Shown: positions 31,990-44,525 of the stretch, in pieces
Position numbering within the stretch: position 1 is the first letter of the stretch
Layout: every line of letters begins with the position of its first letter
Assembly (NCBI GenBank): GCA_944548615.1
Contig: OX155964.1
Coordinates: forward strand, 17,154,653-17,218,652
DNA length: 64,000 nucleotides
Direction of reading: 5' to 3'
DNA from: Micropterix aruncella
Taxonomy: Eukaryota > Arthropoda > Insecta > Lepidoptera > Micropterigidae
Made by a program: the position numbers and the translations under genes
Notes under the pieces: generated by a model
The model's input: the letters and a program-made list of their open reading frames with translations, nothing else
Database searches by the model: none
Told to the model about the DNA's origin: nothing

Positions 31990-34960
31990 CTATAGTACGT
32001 TGGGTACATGGCTAAAATAGACAAAATACTTCACTTTTTGATTGGAATATGCCACTTTCTGTGGTAATACCAAAAGGTAACTTTCCAGATAGGGAGGCAC
32101 TTAAAAACCCGTGAAGGAAACAAAATGGCGGCCGTTAAATATGACCGCCATTATCTGCACTATTTCTTTGGTAACTCGTCTTCTGGTGGTCCGATCATTA
32201 TTTTATTTTTTTGTTTGAAAGCTCTTGCAAATATAACTTTTTTTGACATTACACATTTACCTCTACACCTTCGGGGTTTTTTTTTCAGAAAACATCTATA
32301 CACCTGCACAATTTTCAGCAAACAAATATTTTTTAATTTTCAGGAGTTTTTTCACATTTGGTGATTTGTCGCGTTCTTTTAGATTTGTTTGCGTTCTACT
32401 ATAAAAGTTTGTTCATTTCAAATACTGAAACCACACCTACCAAAATGGCATTAAGGCATCTGCAGATGGCAGATATTAACCCTGTATCTCTGCCTAGTGC
32501 CACAGATCGGAGCATATGTTGTTTATGTCAAAATTCTATTGGGGTACACTAGATTTGCGCAGCTACCTACACTGCTGAATAGTGATTCAGTGTGTGTGTT
32601 AGTGCTGTGTACAGAACGCTCACAAAAAATGTAGTGGAATTTCAGAATCTAAACGAATTGCCCACTGGTCTGGATTTTCAAAATTTAAATGATGGAGATG
32701 GCATAGAATAAATACTTCGAAAAAACAAAGCAGAGTAGCACAAAAAGTGCGTCCTTAACTTCATTAAAACAGAACTTAACAGGACCAAGAAACGTAAATG
32801 TTCATCATCCTTGCCTAAAACGTCATTTGAGGGCAGTCTACAGTCACCATCAGAACAAAATAAAAGATAAATAAGGTCTGGGGGCCGTAAGTCTATTAAA
32901 ATGAAATAGGAAATATGTTTTATATGCAATAAGATTGGCACCACTCGATAATCTTTGTATAAGATTGCTTCTCTACAAGACGACAAATTTAGGGGATGTG
33001 CCGAAGTTACCAATAAAGTTGAACTTCAAGCGTTTCTCGAGGGTGGCGATTTAGTTGCCAGAGAAGCAAAGTACCACACGAAGTGCTACACAAATCTGTC
33101 AAATTGTCTGAGAGCATCAAGCGGAGTAAAAGAGGAAGAGGTCAGCTCTATCTGCGAAAATATGGTCTTTGTTTCCGTTGCTCGCTTAATAATGGAAAAA
33201 ATTATAGCCTCTGAATCTAGAAACACTGAGATTATATTAAAAATATCTGCTTTTAAAACTCTGTATACAAGCAGTCTAGCAGATCTTTCGGGCGTGGAAA
33301 GTAAAGACCTTACAATTACAAATATCACCCGTCTACTTGAGAGAATTCTTGATCATTTTCAATATATTCAATCTGAAAACCTTGATAATGATGCTGCTGC
33401 ATGCGAAAGAATGATTAAAAGTTGCTTTTGATGGTCTCAGAAAAAATATAACTCAGAAAAAAATTGCCTTTGATGGTCAATATTTGAGAGGACAAGAAAT
33501 ATTACAATAATTAACGGCATGCATGAACGTGGCCTCACAATATCACGAAATAAAATAAGAGAGATAACAGCAAGTCTTGCTTCCTTGGAGAAACTCAGAG
33601 CTCTAGAAGAAGGTGTCAAGTGCCCCTCAAACTTGCTTGATCAACTTTAGGTGATTCCAGCGTATGACAACATCGATCATAAGTACAGCAGCCCAACTTC
33701 ATAATCCTCGTTTCATGGAACAACAATATATAACTTCCGAATTTCCGCCATAGGAAAAATTGGTGAGCCTCTTAAAAATGTCACAAGCATTGCTTGTGTC
33801 TACCAAAGCAGCAGTAAAGTGACTAGTGGCTGAAGCTACTGAAGCCCACCAAGCTATCTCTCTACCACAAGCGTCTATATCTGATGACGTCAAATTCTCA
33901 AAAAGTTTACAGTTTTTCTTTATTTCAAAGGCGCTCTTCAAAGGCGCATCTTCGCATTTCAAAAAGTCTCAGTCTACATTATCTTCGTTCAGCATACCAG
34001 GCAGGACAAGTTTGGGGTCGTGCGTGCTAAGTAATGGACAACTTTCCAAGCCAGAAGTATGAGGATGGACCATGAATGCTGGGGAGTGGACGCCGATTTA
34101 GTCTATGCTACCTTTTATTATGGCAGCCTGAAGAAAATTCGTTAAGTGCTACATTGCTCCTATTCAAAGGCCAAGGTTCTATGCATGCTACTTTGCACGA
34201 GCTGCGCTGGGGGTCGACAATGTAACAATAAATACACTAGAAGGTTACTTGATTTTTAAAATTCGTTTCACAATTTTAATATCATAATATTGCCTTGATG
34301 AGATAATGCCTAAAACTATTAATAACATATAATTATTTTGTTCCAGCGATTAATTGGAAGATGAAAAAGATAATCTAGAGTCATAATAGCTGTATAGAAC
34401 CAGTTATCTGCATGCGTATTTCTTAGGATTTCGTTGTTATTTTTGTCCTTAAATTTATAAAAAAATCAAAATAATTACAACCATTGTTGCTTACTAAAAA
34501 TAAATCTTCTTGGTATAAACCATATGGTATATCGTATGTACGGAACTCCATAGAAATAAACCCTTTTTGCGGAAAAGAAAGAAATATTGAGCACAATTAA
34601 AGCTTACTTTAAGCGAAATTCGCGAGAAAAGTGAAGTTTTCAGTTTTTTGGAAATAGTGCAAAATTCTTGGCTTTTAGAGATAAATGAACATAGATTAAA
34701 AGTATCCCTGTCAAAAAAACTTTCAAACAAAATAAAGAAAATCGAAATCGGACCATTAGGAGCTGAGACACACAAAAAAATAGTGTACCTATGACGGCCA
34801 TTTTTAACGGACGCCATTTCGTTTCCTGCACGGATTTTTACGTGCCTACCTATCTGGAAAGTTAACATTTAGTATATACTATTACCACAGAAAGTGGCAT
34901 ATTTCAATCAAGAAGTGAAGTGTTTTTGCTGTACCCTCAACTACGGCATCTTTACAATAA
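31990..34960. mobile_element. DNA transposon with long inverted ends, about 3 kb
   Basis: The left end (about 31997-32165) and right end (about 34790-34955) are inverted copies. Shared blocks are TTCACTTNTTGATTG, ATATGCCACTTTCTGTGGTAAT, AACTTTCCAGATAGG and GGAAACNAAATGGCG. Weaker similarity continues inward. The interior holds broken frames of one unfamiliar protein (32436-34240). I could not define a clean target duplication or a DDE motif, so the superfamily is unassigned. Confidence 0.65.
32889..33431 (+). pseudogene. unfamiliar repeat-encoded ORF with CxxC...YHxxC motif
   Basis: After an upstream CFICNKIGTTR segment and a stop, the frame continues for about 158 codons: DDKFRGCAEVTNKVELQAFL, GGDLVAREAKYHTKCYTNLS, then a helical, acidic C-terminal part. 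Cys, Cys, His and Cys suggest a zinc site. Further out-of-frame pieces follow, including AYDNIDHKYSSPT and SSFHGTTIYN. I recall similar proteins in cnidarian and arthropod repeats, without known function. The longest frame begins at TTG, and stops interrupt the rest, so this copy is not intact. Confidence 0.45.
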
Positions 34961-36850
34961 TTTTAAAGAAAAAAACCTTATAAATCGAAAACCAAATCAC
35001 TTAGGATAGCCTATGATTTTCAATCGATAGATGTAGTATTTGTCTGTAGCTTTATATAAATTCACTGCGACTTTTAATTGCAAAATAACTGAAGTAGCAC
35101 CAAAAGCATGGTTCAGTAAAGAAGTCAACAAAATGGCAACTGTGGTTTAAACTGTGTTAAACGTCATTTTTAGGACCAGCTAAGCTCTGTATAAGGTAGT
35201 TCCTTTTAGGGCCCCTGAAAAGGAACACCAACAGTTAAATTGAATATTCAGTTCTGTTTAGGCACGTTTTTTGAACCTGAATTAGGCACCAAAAAACATG
35301 GAATAAGGGCCAATGTGCTCTAAAAATGTGCTTAATTTTTCTGTCATTTCATCACACAGACGGCCACGTTTTTTTAACCGTTTTATTATTAACTTTACTG
35401 TAAATATTTATTATAAGCGTAAAAAGAGTTTTTTTTTGTGATGCGACCATTAACATATGGAAACCAAACCTTTCCAAAACTTGTCATGAAGAAAAGATTG
35501 AAACCCGAAAATAAACTTAAGCATTTTGCAAACGAGAATTACAAGTTGCACTAAATGCCAGCAAAATGTGGACCTAAATCTATATAATACTATTTGTACC
35601 CGGACACGCGTTGCTGGGGCTCAGTCGGTTTAAATGGCAAAGAAAATATAAAGCACACGTTTATCACGTATACGCTTATCTCATAGGTATATAAAAATAC
35701 GCGTGTATTTCTTTACTCTTTTACAGTATTTCTCGTACAATGAAGCCTCTAAATCTGAAAATGGTAAAGATGCCATTCCTCTATTAGTTTTTTAATTGTA
35801 TAAGTGGGTATGTAAACAAAAATGCTATACACTGGGCAACACTGGCTGGTAGGTAAAGATGACACGGATTTCAATGAAATTTTCATACTAACTTAATTTT
35901 TCACCCAGGGCTGCTACCAACAGTTCAAAAAATTTACTCTAATAAAATGTAACCACTAGCTCATCACAAAACTACCAATAGGTCTATGAAATACCTACCT
36001 ACTAATTGTAACTTATAATAAAACTGATTTTGATTCATACAAGTCAGTGGTAGGTAAAGTTAACAAGGAAAGGTAAAGATGCCGTGGTTGACGGTACTCA
36101 ACGTACTACTAGTCATATTTGGAACTCGAAATTTTGGACTTAGATAATTGAAATTTAGTGCACAGATGCCTTTCTGGACCGAAATCACATTGTGGAATCT
36201 TGGTTGGAATATACCATATACCTACACTCTACACTAACAATATTAAAATTTCGCCGTATATGTTAATCAAATATTAACGCCATCTGTTAGCGCTTGGCAC
36301 AACCCCGCCCTTGACCCCAACCGAACTCAAGCGGTCTTCTGCCGGCCGAGAGAGGGCCGGATTGAAAACCGATACATTTTTATCAGTGTGTCCAACTTTC
36401 TGGTGTCAGAAACCTAGTTTTTTATTGGACACACTGAGAAAATTGTATCGATTTTTTAATAGTAATTATGAAGAACCCAACCGAAATTGTCCTAAAAATT
36501 CTCTGGCCATTTATATGATATTTTATTTTACGATAATCGCAACAGGTATACTCGGATTTAACAGAAAAAATTAACCTGACAATATTTGTGTTCATCAATA
36601 TTTGTACCGTAAATATTGGAACGGTTAACGTAGATGTAGTTTACATGTCACAACTCATATAAAGTCGACAAAATTGGTTTTCTGCAACTTTCAAAAGCAG
36701 TTACAAATAATTCCTCTCATCAAAAAGAAGCATTGTATATATAAGAACACCTCACTTAAGCCACTTTTTCTAAATCTTAAATTTTTGCCATCTCCACTCA
36801 TTGCCATTGCCACATGTTAAATACTTGCTAGACAAGTATTAAGTAGATAA
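34961..36850. other. no recognisable gene
   Basis: AT-rich. It includes a hairpin of about 25-bp arms (36372-36396 and 36432-36458, three mismatches, CAGTGTGTCC at its core) and GGTAAAGATG words repeated at 35764 and 36074. No coding region is supported. Confidence 0.45.
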
Positions 36851-37862
36851 TGGGCTCGATTGCGTTTCTTCGTGAACTTAAACTAAAATTAGTTCAGGCG
36901 AACGAGCTAGAGCAATGCGTTAGAGTGAAATATGAAATGAACGATCGTCGATTCTCCCATTTCAAAACTACCCGTCGAACTTATAGACGCCCAAATAAGT
37001 TTTAAAACATTTTGAGCGGTGTTAGATTTAGCTGCTTTATTTTCTTGGGTAGTTTTAAGAGGCTGTGCCGGCCGTGGCGGCCAAAAGCTATATGAAGCAT
37101 AATTTTGTGGCCTGGTTGTGAGAACACGAAAAAGAATTTTAATACAATTATGTCGGATTTTAAAAACCCGGTCCTTAAGCTATCATTTCGCCAAAACGAA
37201 ATTGGTAAATTATTTCCATATTAATTGTAAATTATCTTTATTCTGTTACTGTTTTCCAAAAACATAAAAACGAGCGAGATTTGTCTTCAGATTTTGAAAA
37301 ACCTAGAGATGATTCTGAATATTAAAAAATACTATTTACACCAGCGTATGGTCTATTTCCATAGTACTAAGACAGTGATTGGAACTTCCATAAAAAATAT
37401 AAGAAAAAAATGTTAGACATTACGTAATTTCCAGAAATGTTATGGCCAAACATTCTTTTTTTTCTATACATTAAAGATAGTTTTGAGTGATATAAAAAAT
37501 GACACAGATTATTGTTATCTAATTTTTACTTTATAAAAAACTATTCATTTGATAATTTATTATATTATAATTGAAAAGCCAAATCGACTATATTAGACGA
37601 CGCGCGAAGCCGAAATCGTCATTCGTAATTGGCCACTGCCTACGGTGGGACATATTCCCTTGTCGCCACGGTATACCTATAATATACATCTTTATGTATG
37701 TATCGAAAGCGCGCGGGCGCGTGGCATTGCAAAAATATCTAAATTTTTAGTCGCGTAAACTCGGAAGGGACCGTTCATTTCTTTTTCCGCTCTGACGTAA
37801 TGGTCTTTCTCGTTCACATAAACTGATTTCCGATTTTCATTCAAGACAAACGCAATCTAGCT
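36851..37862. mobile_element. older MITE copy split by a roughly 700-bp insertion
   Basis: The left end TGGGCTCGATTGCGTTTCTT (36851) and right end (CAAACGCAATCTAGCTTA, ending about 37862) match the inverted ends of the 299-bp MITE at 39008. The inner flanks GAAATATGAAATGAACGA and TGACGTAATGGTCTTTCTCG also match. The middle is unrelated DNA. The start of the tandem triplication (37363) falls inside it. Confidence 0.6.
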
Positions 37863-39007
37863 TAATGATGGCCATTATTATCACGGGGAAAGTTATAACT
37901 TATAAAAACCGATTTATTTCTCACACTTGATTATTTTTTGAAATGTTAGACACAATTCACACTACACACACACTTCGACGTTTTTTAGTCATTTAAATAA
38001 ACAACTGATATATTATAGACTGCATTACCGCCAGACTGTGCTGATGGTATTACAACTGTAAACGATACCACATAGCCTGTATACGGTAGGATTTCAACTC
38101 GATATCGTCAGAGGCGAAATTTATGTAAAATTATTCTGAGGATTCGCCATTACCGACACACTTCAATCCTGTAAACCGCATGCGTATAAAGTTTAGAATA
38201 TTTATCCATTCCGACAGTTTGGAACAAAGGTATTTAGAGGAAAACCTGCAATTTGGGCTCGCGCGTGAGAAGGTTTTTAGCGACCGCGCCTGGCCGAATC
38301 GTCGCGCAGTCAACTATTTCTTTTAACAAGCCTACATCTTCAACCTATTACATCCTGTAATTATTTCTCTTCTATACGTATTGCGCTTTCACTTACCTCA
38401 TTGAATCCTAACCCAAAAAAAAGTATAGGCTCCACTGAACGTCGGTCAATATTGGAAGCAAAAACATTATCTTTCGATCATATTTAGCCGCCGATAAAAA
38501 GATAAAAATAGTTTTAGCGATAATAGTAGGCAGCACTTTGTCAAATTAAGCGAAATTAAAAGTAGTGGTACCATTTATTCGATTAATATTTTAAAAGTTA
38601 ATTATATTTTTTACGACATGCGATATACTATTTTCCTATCGATTATTTTTTATCGTATGATATAATAGAGCGATAAGAGATGTATGCCAGCGGTAGGGTA
38701 TAATACAACTCGCTATCGAAATTACAATACAATCATTTTACCTACAGAGGTGGAAATCATTTTGAATATACGAGTAATTTACAGGACTGTTATCTATCGT
38801 TTGTTTTTAATAATTATAATAATTGGAACCCATATTTTAGTTTATTACTTAATTACGCCTATTATTATTTTGATAATAAGATTATTCGTGTGATTATTCC
38901 TTATTATTTAGTACTTATTATTTAAATACCTTTATTTAGTGTTATTTCTTGATTATTTTTCCTTCAATTCATCATGCCTTCTTATTTATGTTATCCGATT
39001 TTAATAC

Positions 39008-39306
39008 TGGGCCCGGTTGCGTTTCTTCATGAACTTGAATTGAAAGTTAGTTCAACCGATCGAGACAGAGCGAAACGTTAGAGCGGAATATGAAATGAAC
39101 GATTGTCGTTGTCCTGCACCAAAACTACCTGTCGAACTTATATACGTCCGAATAAATTTGAACACATTTCACATTTGTCTGTGGGTGGGTAGTTTTAATA
39201 CTGTGACAACCGCTCATTACACATTTCGTTTTAACGTATTGCCCTGTCTCGTTCACATGAACTATAATATCCGATTTCAGTTCACGAAGAAACGCAATCG
39301 AGCCCA
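39008..39306. mobile_element. 299-bp MITE with about 33-bp inverted ends (unit 1)
   Basis: The ends TGGGC(C/T)CG(G/A)TTGCGTTTCTTC are inverted with few mismatches. The interior has no long frame. Copies also lie at 43700-43998 and 48346-48644. Confidence 0.75.
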
Positions 39307-39649
39307 CGTTCACTGATTTATTAAAGATTTAAAATCCTTTTACAATTACTTCATTCATAGATTTATATCTTCTAATTTTCAGTAGGTTAGTAAAAAATGT
39401 TAAATTGTAATTTTTCGAAAGGAAGCGGAATTAAACTAGAAGTGAAAATTTAATATTTAACCTAATTTAATTCCGACATTTAAAAAAAAAGTTATATATC
39501 TTATAATATATAATGATGTGTATAGAATTAATTTATTCAATTGAACATCCTTTGCGGCAGCCTACTTATGCTTGACGTAAAGAATCCTTCAATATTTTAT
39601 AGAAATAATATTAAACAATTTATGCTACTCCGTGAATACGCCTATCGTT

Positions 39650-39815
39650 CAAACACAGGCAAATTATTGTTCAAATAACGATATTTACAATTATTGTTCA
39701 AATACCGCTATTAACAATTATTGTTCAAATACCGGTATTAACAATTATTGTTCAAATACCGGTATTAAATACCGGTATTGTTCAAATACCGCCATTGTTC
39801 AAATACAGGTAAATT
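39650..39815. repeat. 27-bp minisatellite (unit 1), fewer copies in units 2 and 3
   Basis: Units of ACAATTATTGTTCAAATACC plus GGTATTA repeat about four times, flanked by partial units. Units 2 (44325-44455) and 3 (48971-49101) carry about one copy fewer. Confidence 0.85.
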
Positions 39816-39879
39816 ATTTTCAAGTATTTGAATTGAAAACTTCGATTTTTTTGTGATATTGAACATTTATTTCGAAGCA

Positions 39880-40802
39880 AATTGGAAAGAGCATTTCATT
39901 CAATAATCAATGTATTATCCATCGCTAGCTATGACGTTCTCCTATCTTTCTGGCAAGAGACAGATTCCCCGGTGAAAGAAGTCTTCGTCCTTGGAGGCTA
40001 TCCACGAATCCAGCCATTTTTCAATGTCCTCGAAAGACTAGAAGCGCTGCTCGGAAAGGCCATGGGCCATCGACCGGAACAAATAGTAGTCGGATGGCGC
40101 AATATCTGGGGAGTACGGCGGGTGAGGTAGGATGTCCCAGCGACTCGTTTCCAGGAAGTTCTTGACCTGCATCGCGACGTGTGGTCGAGCATGGCCATGC
40201 TGGAAAATTACCTTGTCGTGCCTTTTAGCGTATTCCGGCCGTTTTATCTTCACAGCATCGCTCAAATTCTTGAGCTGAGCTCGATAGCGATCGCCCGTGA
40301 TGGTTTCTCCCGGTTTTAGCAGCTCGTAATAGATGACACTCTTTTGGTTCCACCAAATGCAAAGCATTACCTTGGATCCGTGGATCTCTCTTCGGCGTAG
40401 CTGTTGAGGCCGATGGAAAAGATTCACCGTGCGAGCGACCGTGCGATGGGTACGAGCATTCACCGTGCGAGGGGTACGAGCGATATTTTTTGCGTTTGCC
40501 GTCGCAAGCCGTCGCCGGTGATTATTCGGTGGAGAAAGCCTTTTCTTTTTTGACGGCTAAGGAGCATTTCACAAGTCATAAAAAGTCTTTCGATGTCTCT
40601 TGGCTTCAACTCGTGAGGAACCCATCCTTTTGAATGACTCCCATATATTTTAAACGTGTCGAAACGGTTGAGGGATAAACGTTAAGCACTTCACTTATCT
40701 TTTCCAGCGTCAGACTCGAATCTTCACGGAGTATGGACTCCAATTCGGCTTCTTCAAATTTTTGCTCCTGGCCTGGGCGCTCTTTGTCTTGCACGTCGAA
40801 TT
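39880..40802 (-). mobile_element. dead irritans-type mariner (unit 1)
   Basis: Minus strand. An N-terminal HTH part (FEEAELESILREDSSLTLEK) at 40606-40794 and a catalytic part at 40038-40463 (GSKVMLCIWWNQ, PPYSPDIAPSDYYLF) belong to one mariner transposase joined through a scrambled, frameshifted middle. The second catalytic motif reads QHGHARPHV where mariners have HDNARPH, so an essential Asp is lost. This copy also has a TAG stop after SEQRF that the other two lack. No terminal inverted repeats were found. Confidence 0.8.
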
Positions 40803-41023
40803 CTCATGCATACGGTGGAGAGTCTCACTTTGATGCCGAGTTCTTCAAGGACAGATTTGTTAGTGCGGCGTGCTGTCCATGGGATTCCTAGCATTTTACG
40901 CCAACACCACATCGCCAGTGCATCGATTTTGTTGCGTATCCGAGCCTTCAGGGTCCATGTCTCCGATGCATAGAGAAAGATCGAGAAAACCAGAGCTCGA
41001 GGTTTACAATATACTATTGTCAA
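40800..41023 (-). mobile_element. LINE C-terminal fragment (unit 1)
   Basis: The minus frame reads LYASETWTLKARIRNKIDAL then WCWRKMLGIPWTARRTNKSV, the conserved tail of an arthropod endonuclease-reverse transcriptase LINE. It is cut on one side by the mariner. Exact copies lie at 45446-45669 and 50092-50315. Confidence 0.75.
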
Positions 41024-41075
41024 TTCGCATTTTACGTTAATTTAAATGTTAAAATAATACACTATAAAACAACTT

Positions 41076-41370
41076 GGGCTGTCGACTACAGCGGGCGAGC
41101 CCGTCACCTCAGGAAGTTTTAACGATTAGTCGTTCTATCTCCCTGGAGTGAGCGCAGAAGACTTGAGGACAAAACAGTTCACCGTCTAGCTACGCCACAA
41201 GCCCGTAAGAGGCCAACGCCTTAACCGCGAGATAGCCAGGAATGTTACCCGGCGGGCCGACACTCACGCCCTTACTTCCAATTGTGACCAGATTACTCCG
41301 GTCTCTCGATTGGTTACGAGTTCGAGGTCGCTTGCGCGGTCCTCTCCCTTACGAAGCGATGAAACGGTGT
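41076..41370. mobile_element. foldback left arm, truncated (unit 1)
   Basis: It starts TTGGGCTGTCGACTACAGCG, nearly identical to the left arm at 52.4 kb, and stops after CTTACGAAGCGATGAAACGG, where an A-rich CAATAAA/CAAACAA stretch begins. Copies lie at 45722 and 50368. Confidence 0.8.
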
Positions 41371-41785
41371 AACACAATAAACAATAAAACAAACAAACAA
41401 CACAATAAAACAAATAAAATTCATATTTATTGTTATAATAATAAAATAAATAAATGCCATATTTTACATATAACATAATTCAACACAAGAAGAGGTGGCC
41501 AATAAGCTAACCTACCAGTTATGTTATGTTATTTGAGTGTAATTAATCCATGTCTCTAATTATATATATTATTTGAGTGTAAAAGTGTGGGGCTCTTTTT
41601 CTAGCATGTGTTAGGCAATATATAAAATTTCAACCTCGTAGGATAAGAGGAAGTGGAAGAGGAAGTTCTAATTCAGCTTGCAAGATTTGACCTAAACAAA
41701 CTAACAAATATTGCAAGGTAAATAAAAGCGTGTAAAAAGTGTGTTAAAAAGGAATAGATGAAGATTATTAATTCTTACATTAGGG

Positions 41786-42052
41786 CAGCGGTTCCCAAAG
41801 TGGTTCCCAAGCGGGTCGCGAACACAACGTATGAGCGTAGGGCAGATAGACGTAGAGATAGATTGACAAGTCTAAGTGTATTTAGGATACCTACAGACAA
41901 TATAATAAAATAAAATAAAGATAGCACTTGAAAAGAATAGAATATAAAACTTGCAACGAGCGGGAAGATGAAATAGCCGCGCGAAGAGTGTGCAGCGCCG
42001 CGTCTCTAGCCTCGTCTCGCTCGCCTTTGGCGGGCGCGCGGCCGGGCGGCAC
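41786..42052. mobile_element. hAT element, left part only (unit 1)
   Basis: It begins CAGCGGTTCCCAAAG after the 8-bp CATTAGGG and is cut at GGCGGCACA by the start of unit 2. Compared with unit 3 it has a shorter, altered 5' end. Confidence 0.8.
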
Positions 42053-43699
42053 AGTACCAAGACAGTAATTGGAACTTCCATACAAAAAATATAAGAAAAA
42101 AATGTTAGACATTACGTAATTTCCAGAAATGTTATGGCCAAACATTCTTTTTTTTCTATATATTAAAGATAGTTTTGAGTGATATAAAAAATGACACAGA
42201 TTATTGTTATCTAATTTTTACTTTATAAAAAACTATTCATTTGATAATTTATTATATTATAATTGAAAAGCCAAATCGACTACATTAGACGACGCGCGAA
42301 GCCGAAATCGTCATTCGTAATTGGCCACTGCCAACGGTGGGACGTATTCCCTTGTCGCCGCGGTATACCTATAATATACATCTTTATGTATATATCGAAA
42401 GCGCGCGGGCGCGTGGCATTGCAAAAATATCTAAATTTTTAGTCGCGTAAACTCGGAAGGGACCGTTCATTTCTTTTTCCGCTCTGACGTAATGGTCTTT
42501 CTCGTTCACATGAACTGATTTCCGATTTTTATTCAAGAGAAACGCAATCTAGCTTAATGATGGCCATTATTATCACGGGGAAAGTTATAACTTATAAAAA
42601 CCGATTTATTTCTCACACTTGATTATTTTTTGAAATGTTAGACACAATTCACACTACACACACACTTCGACGTTTTTTAGTCATTTAAATAAACAACTGA
42701 TATATTATAGACTGCATTACCGCCAGACTGTGCTGATGGTATTACAACTGTAAACGATACCACATAGCCTGTATACGGTAGGATTTCAACTCGATATCGT
42801 CAGAGGCGAAATTTATGTAAAATTATTCTGAGGATTTGCCATTACCGACACACTTCAATTCTGTAAACCGCATGCGTATAAAGTTTAGAATATTTATCCA
42901 TTCCGACAGTTTGGAACAAAGGTATTTAGAGGAAAACCTGCAATTTGGGCTCGCGCGTGAGAAGGTTTTTAGCGACCGCGCCTGGCCGAATCGTCGCGCA
43001 GTCAACTATTTCTTTTAACAAGCCTACATCTTCAACCTATTACATCCTGTAATTATTTCTCTTCTATACGTATTGCGCTTTCACTTACCTCATTGAATCC
43101 TAACCCAAAAAAAAGTATAGGCTCCACTGAACGTCGGTCAATATTGGAAGCAAAAACATTATCTTTCGATCATATTTAGCCGCCGATAAAAAGATAAAAA
43201 TAGTTTTAGCGATAATAGTAGGCAGCACTTTGTCAAATTAAGCGAAATTAAAAGTAGTGGTACCATTTATTCGATTAATATTTTAAAAGTTAATTATATT
43301 TTTTACGACATGCGATATACTATTTTCCTATCGTTTATTTTTTATCGTATGATATAATAGAGCGATAAGAGATGTATGCCAGCGGTAGGGTATAATACAA
43401 CTCGCTATCGAAATTACAATACAATGATTTTACCTACAGAGGTGGAAATCATTTTGAATATACGAGTAATTTACAGGACTGTTATCTATCGTTTGTTTTT
43501 AATAATTATAATAATTGGAACCCATATTTTAGTTTATTACTTAATTACGCCTATTATTATTTTGATAATAAGATTATTCGTGTGATTATTCCTTATTATT
43601 TAGTACTTATTATTTAAATACCTTTATTTAGTGTTATTTCTTGATTATTTTTCCTTCAATTCATCATGACTTCTTATTTATGTTATCCGATTTTAATAC

Positions 43700-43998
43700 T
43701 GGGCCCGGTTGCGTTTCTTCATGAACTTGAATTGAAAGTTAGTTCAACCGATCGAGACAGAGCGAAACGTTAGAGCGGAATATGAAATGAACGATTGTCG
43801 TTGTCCTGCACCAAAACTACCTGTCGAACTTATATACGTCCGAATAAATTTGAACACATTTCACATTTGTCTGTGGGTGGGTAGTTTTAATACTGTGACA
43901 ACCGCTCATTACACATTTCGTTCTAACGTATTGCCCTGTCTCGTTCACATGAACTATAATATCCGATTTCAGTTCACGAAGAAACGCAATCGAGCCCA
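43700..43998. mobile_element. 299-bp MITE (unit 2)
   Basis: Same element as at 39008-39306, carried by the tandem duplication. Confidence 0.75.
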
Positions 43999-44525
43999 CG
44001 TTCACTGATTTATTAAAGCTTTAAAATCCTTTTACAATTACTTCATTCATAGATTTATATCTTCTAATTTTCAGTAGGTTAGTAAAAAATGTTAAATTGT
44101 AATTTTTCGAAAGGAAGCGGAATTAAACTAGAAGTGAAAAATTTAATATTTAACCTAATTTAATTCCGACATTTAAAAAAAAAAGTTATTTATCTTATAA
44201 TATATAATGGTGTGTATAGAATTAATTTATTCAATTGAACATCCTTTGCGGCAGCCTACTTATGCTTGACGTAAAGAATCCTTCAATATTTTATAGAAAT
44301 AATATTAAACAATTTATGCGTTCAAACACAGGTAAATTATTGTTCAAATAACGATATTTACAATTATTGTTCAAATACCGGTATTAACAATTATTGTTCA
44401 AATACCGGTATTAAATACCGGTATTGTTCAAATACCGCCATTGTTCAAATACAGGTAAATTATTTTCAAGTATTTGAATTGAAAACTTCGATTTTTTTGT
44501 GATATTGAACATTTATTTCGAAGCA

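Larger units (their letters stand above)
37363..42052. repeat. tandem unit 1 of 3 (4.69 kb)
   Basis: First of three head-to-tail copies. Offset to unit 2 is 4692 bp up to about 39.6 kb and 4646 bp after it; the 46-bp difference lies in the 27-bp minisatellite and its left flank. Contents in order: MITE right half, 60-codon open block, 299-bp MITE, minisatellite, dead mariner, LINE fragment, foldback left arm, 100-bp repeat, truncated hAT. Its 5' part differs from units 2 and 3 by many single bases. Confidence 0.95.

Noticed and set aside
32678..33013. 111-codon minus frame in the 32 kb transposon
   Set aside because: It is antisense to the better supported plus-strand repeat ORF and has no recognisable domain.
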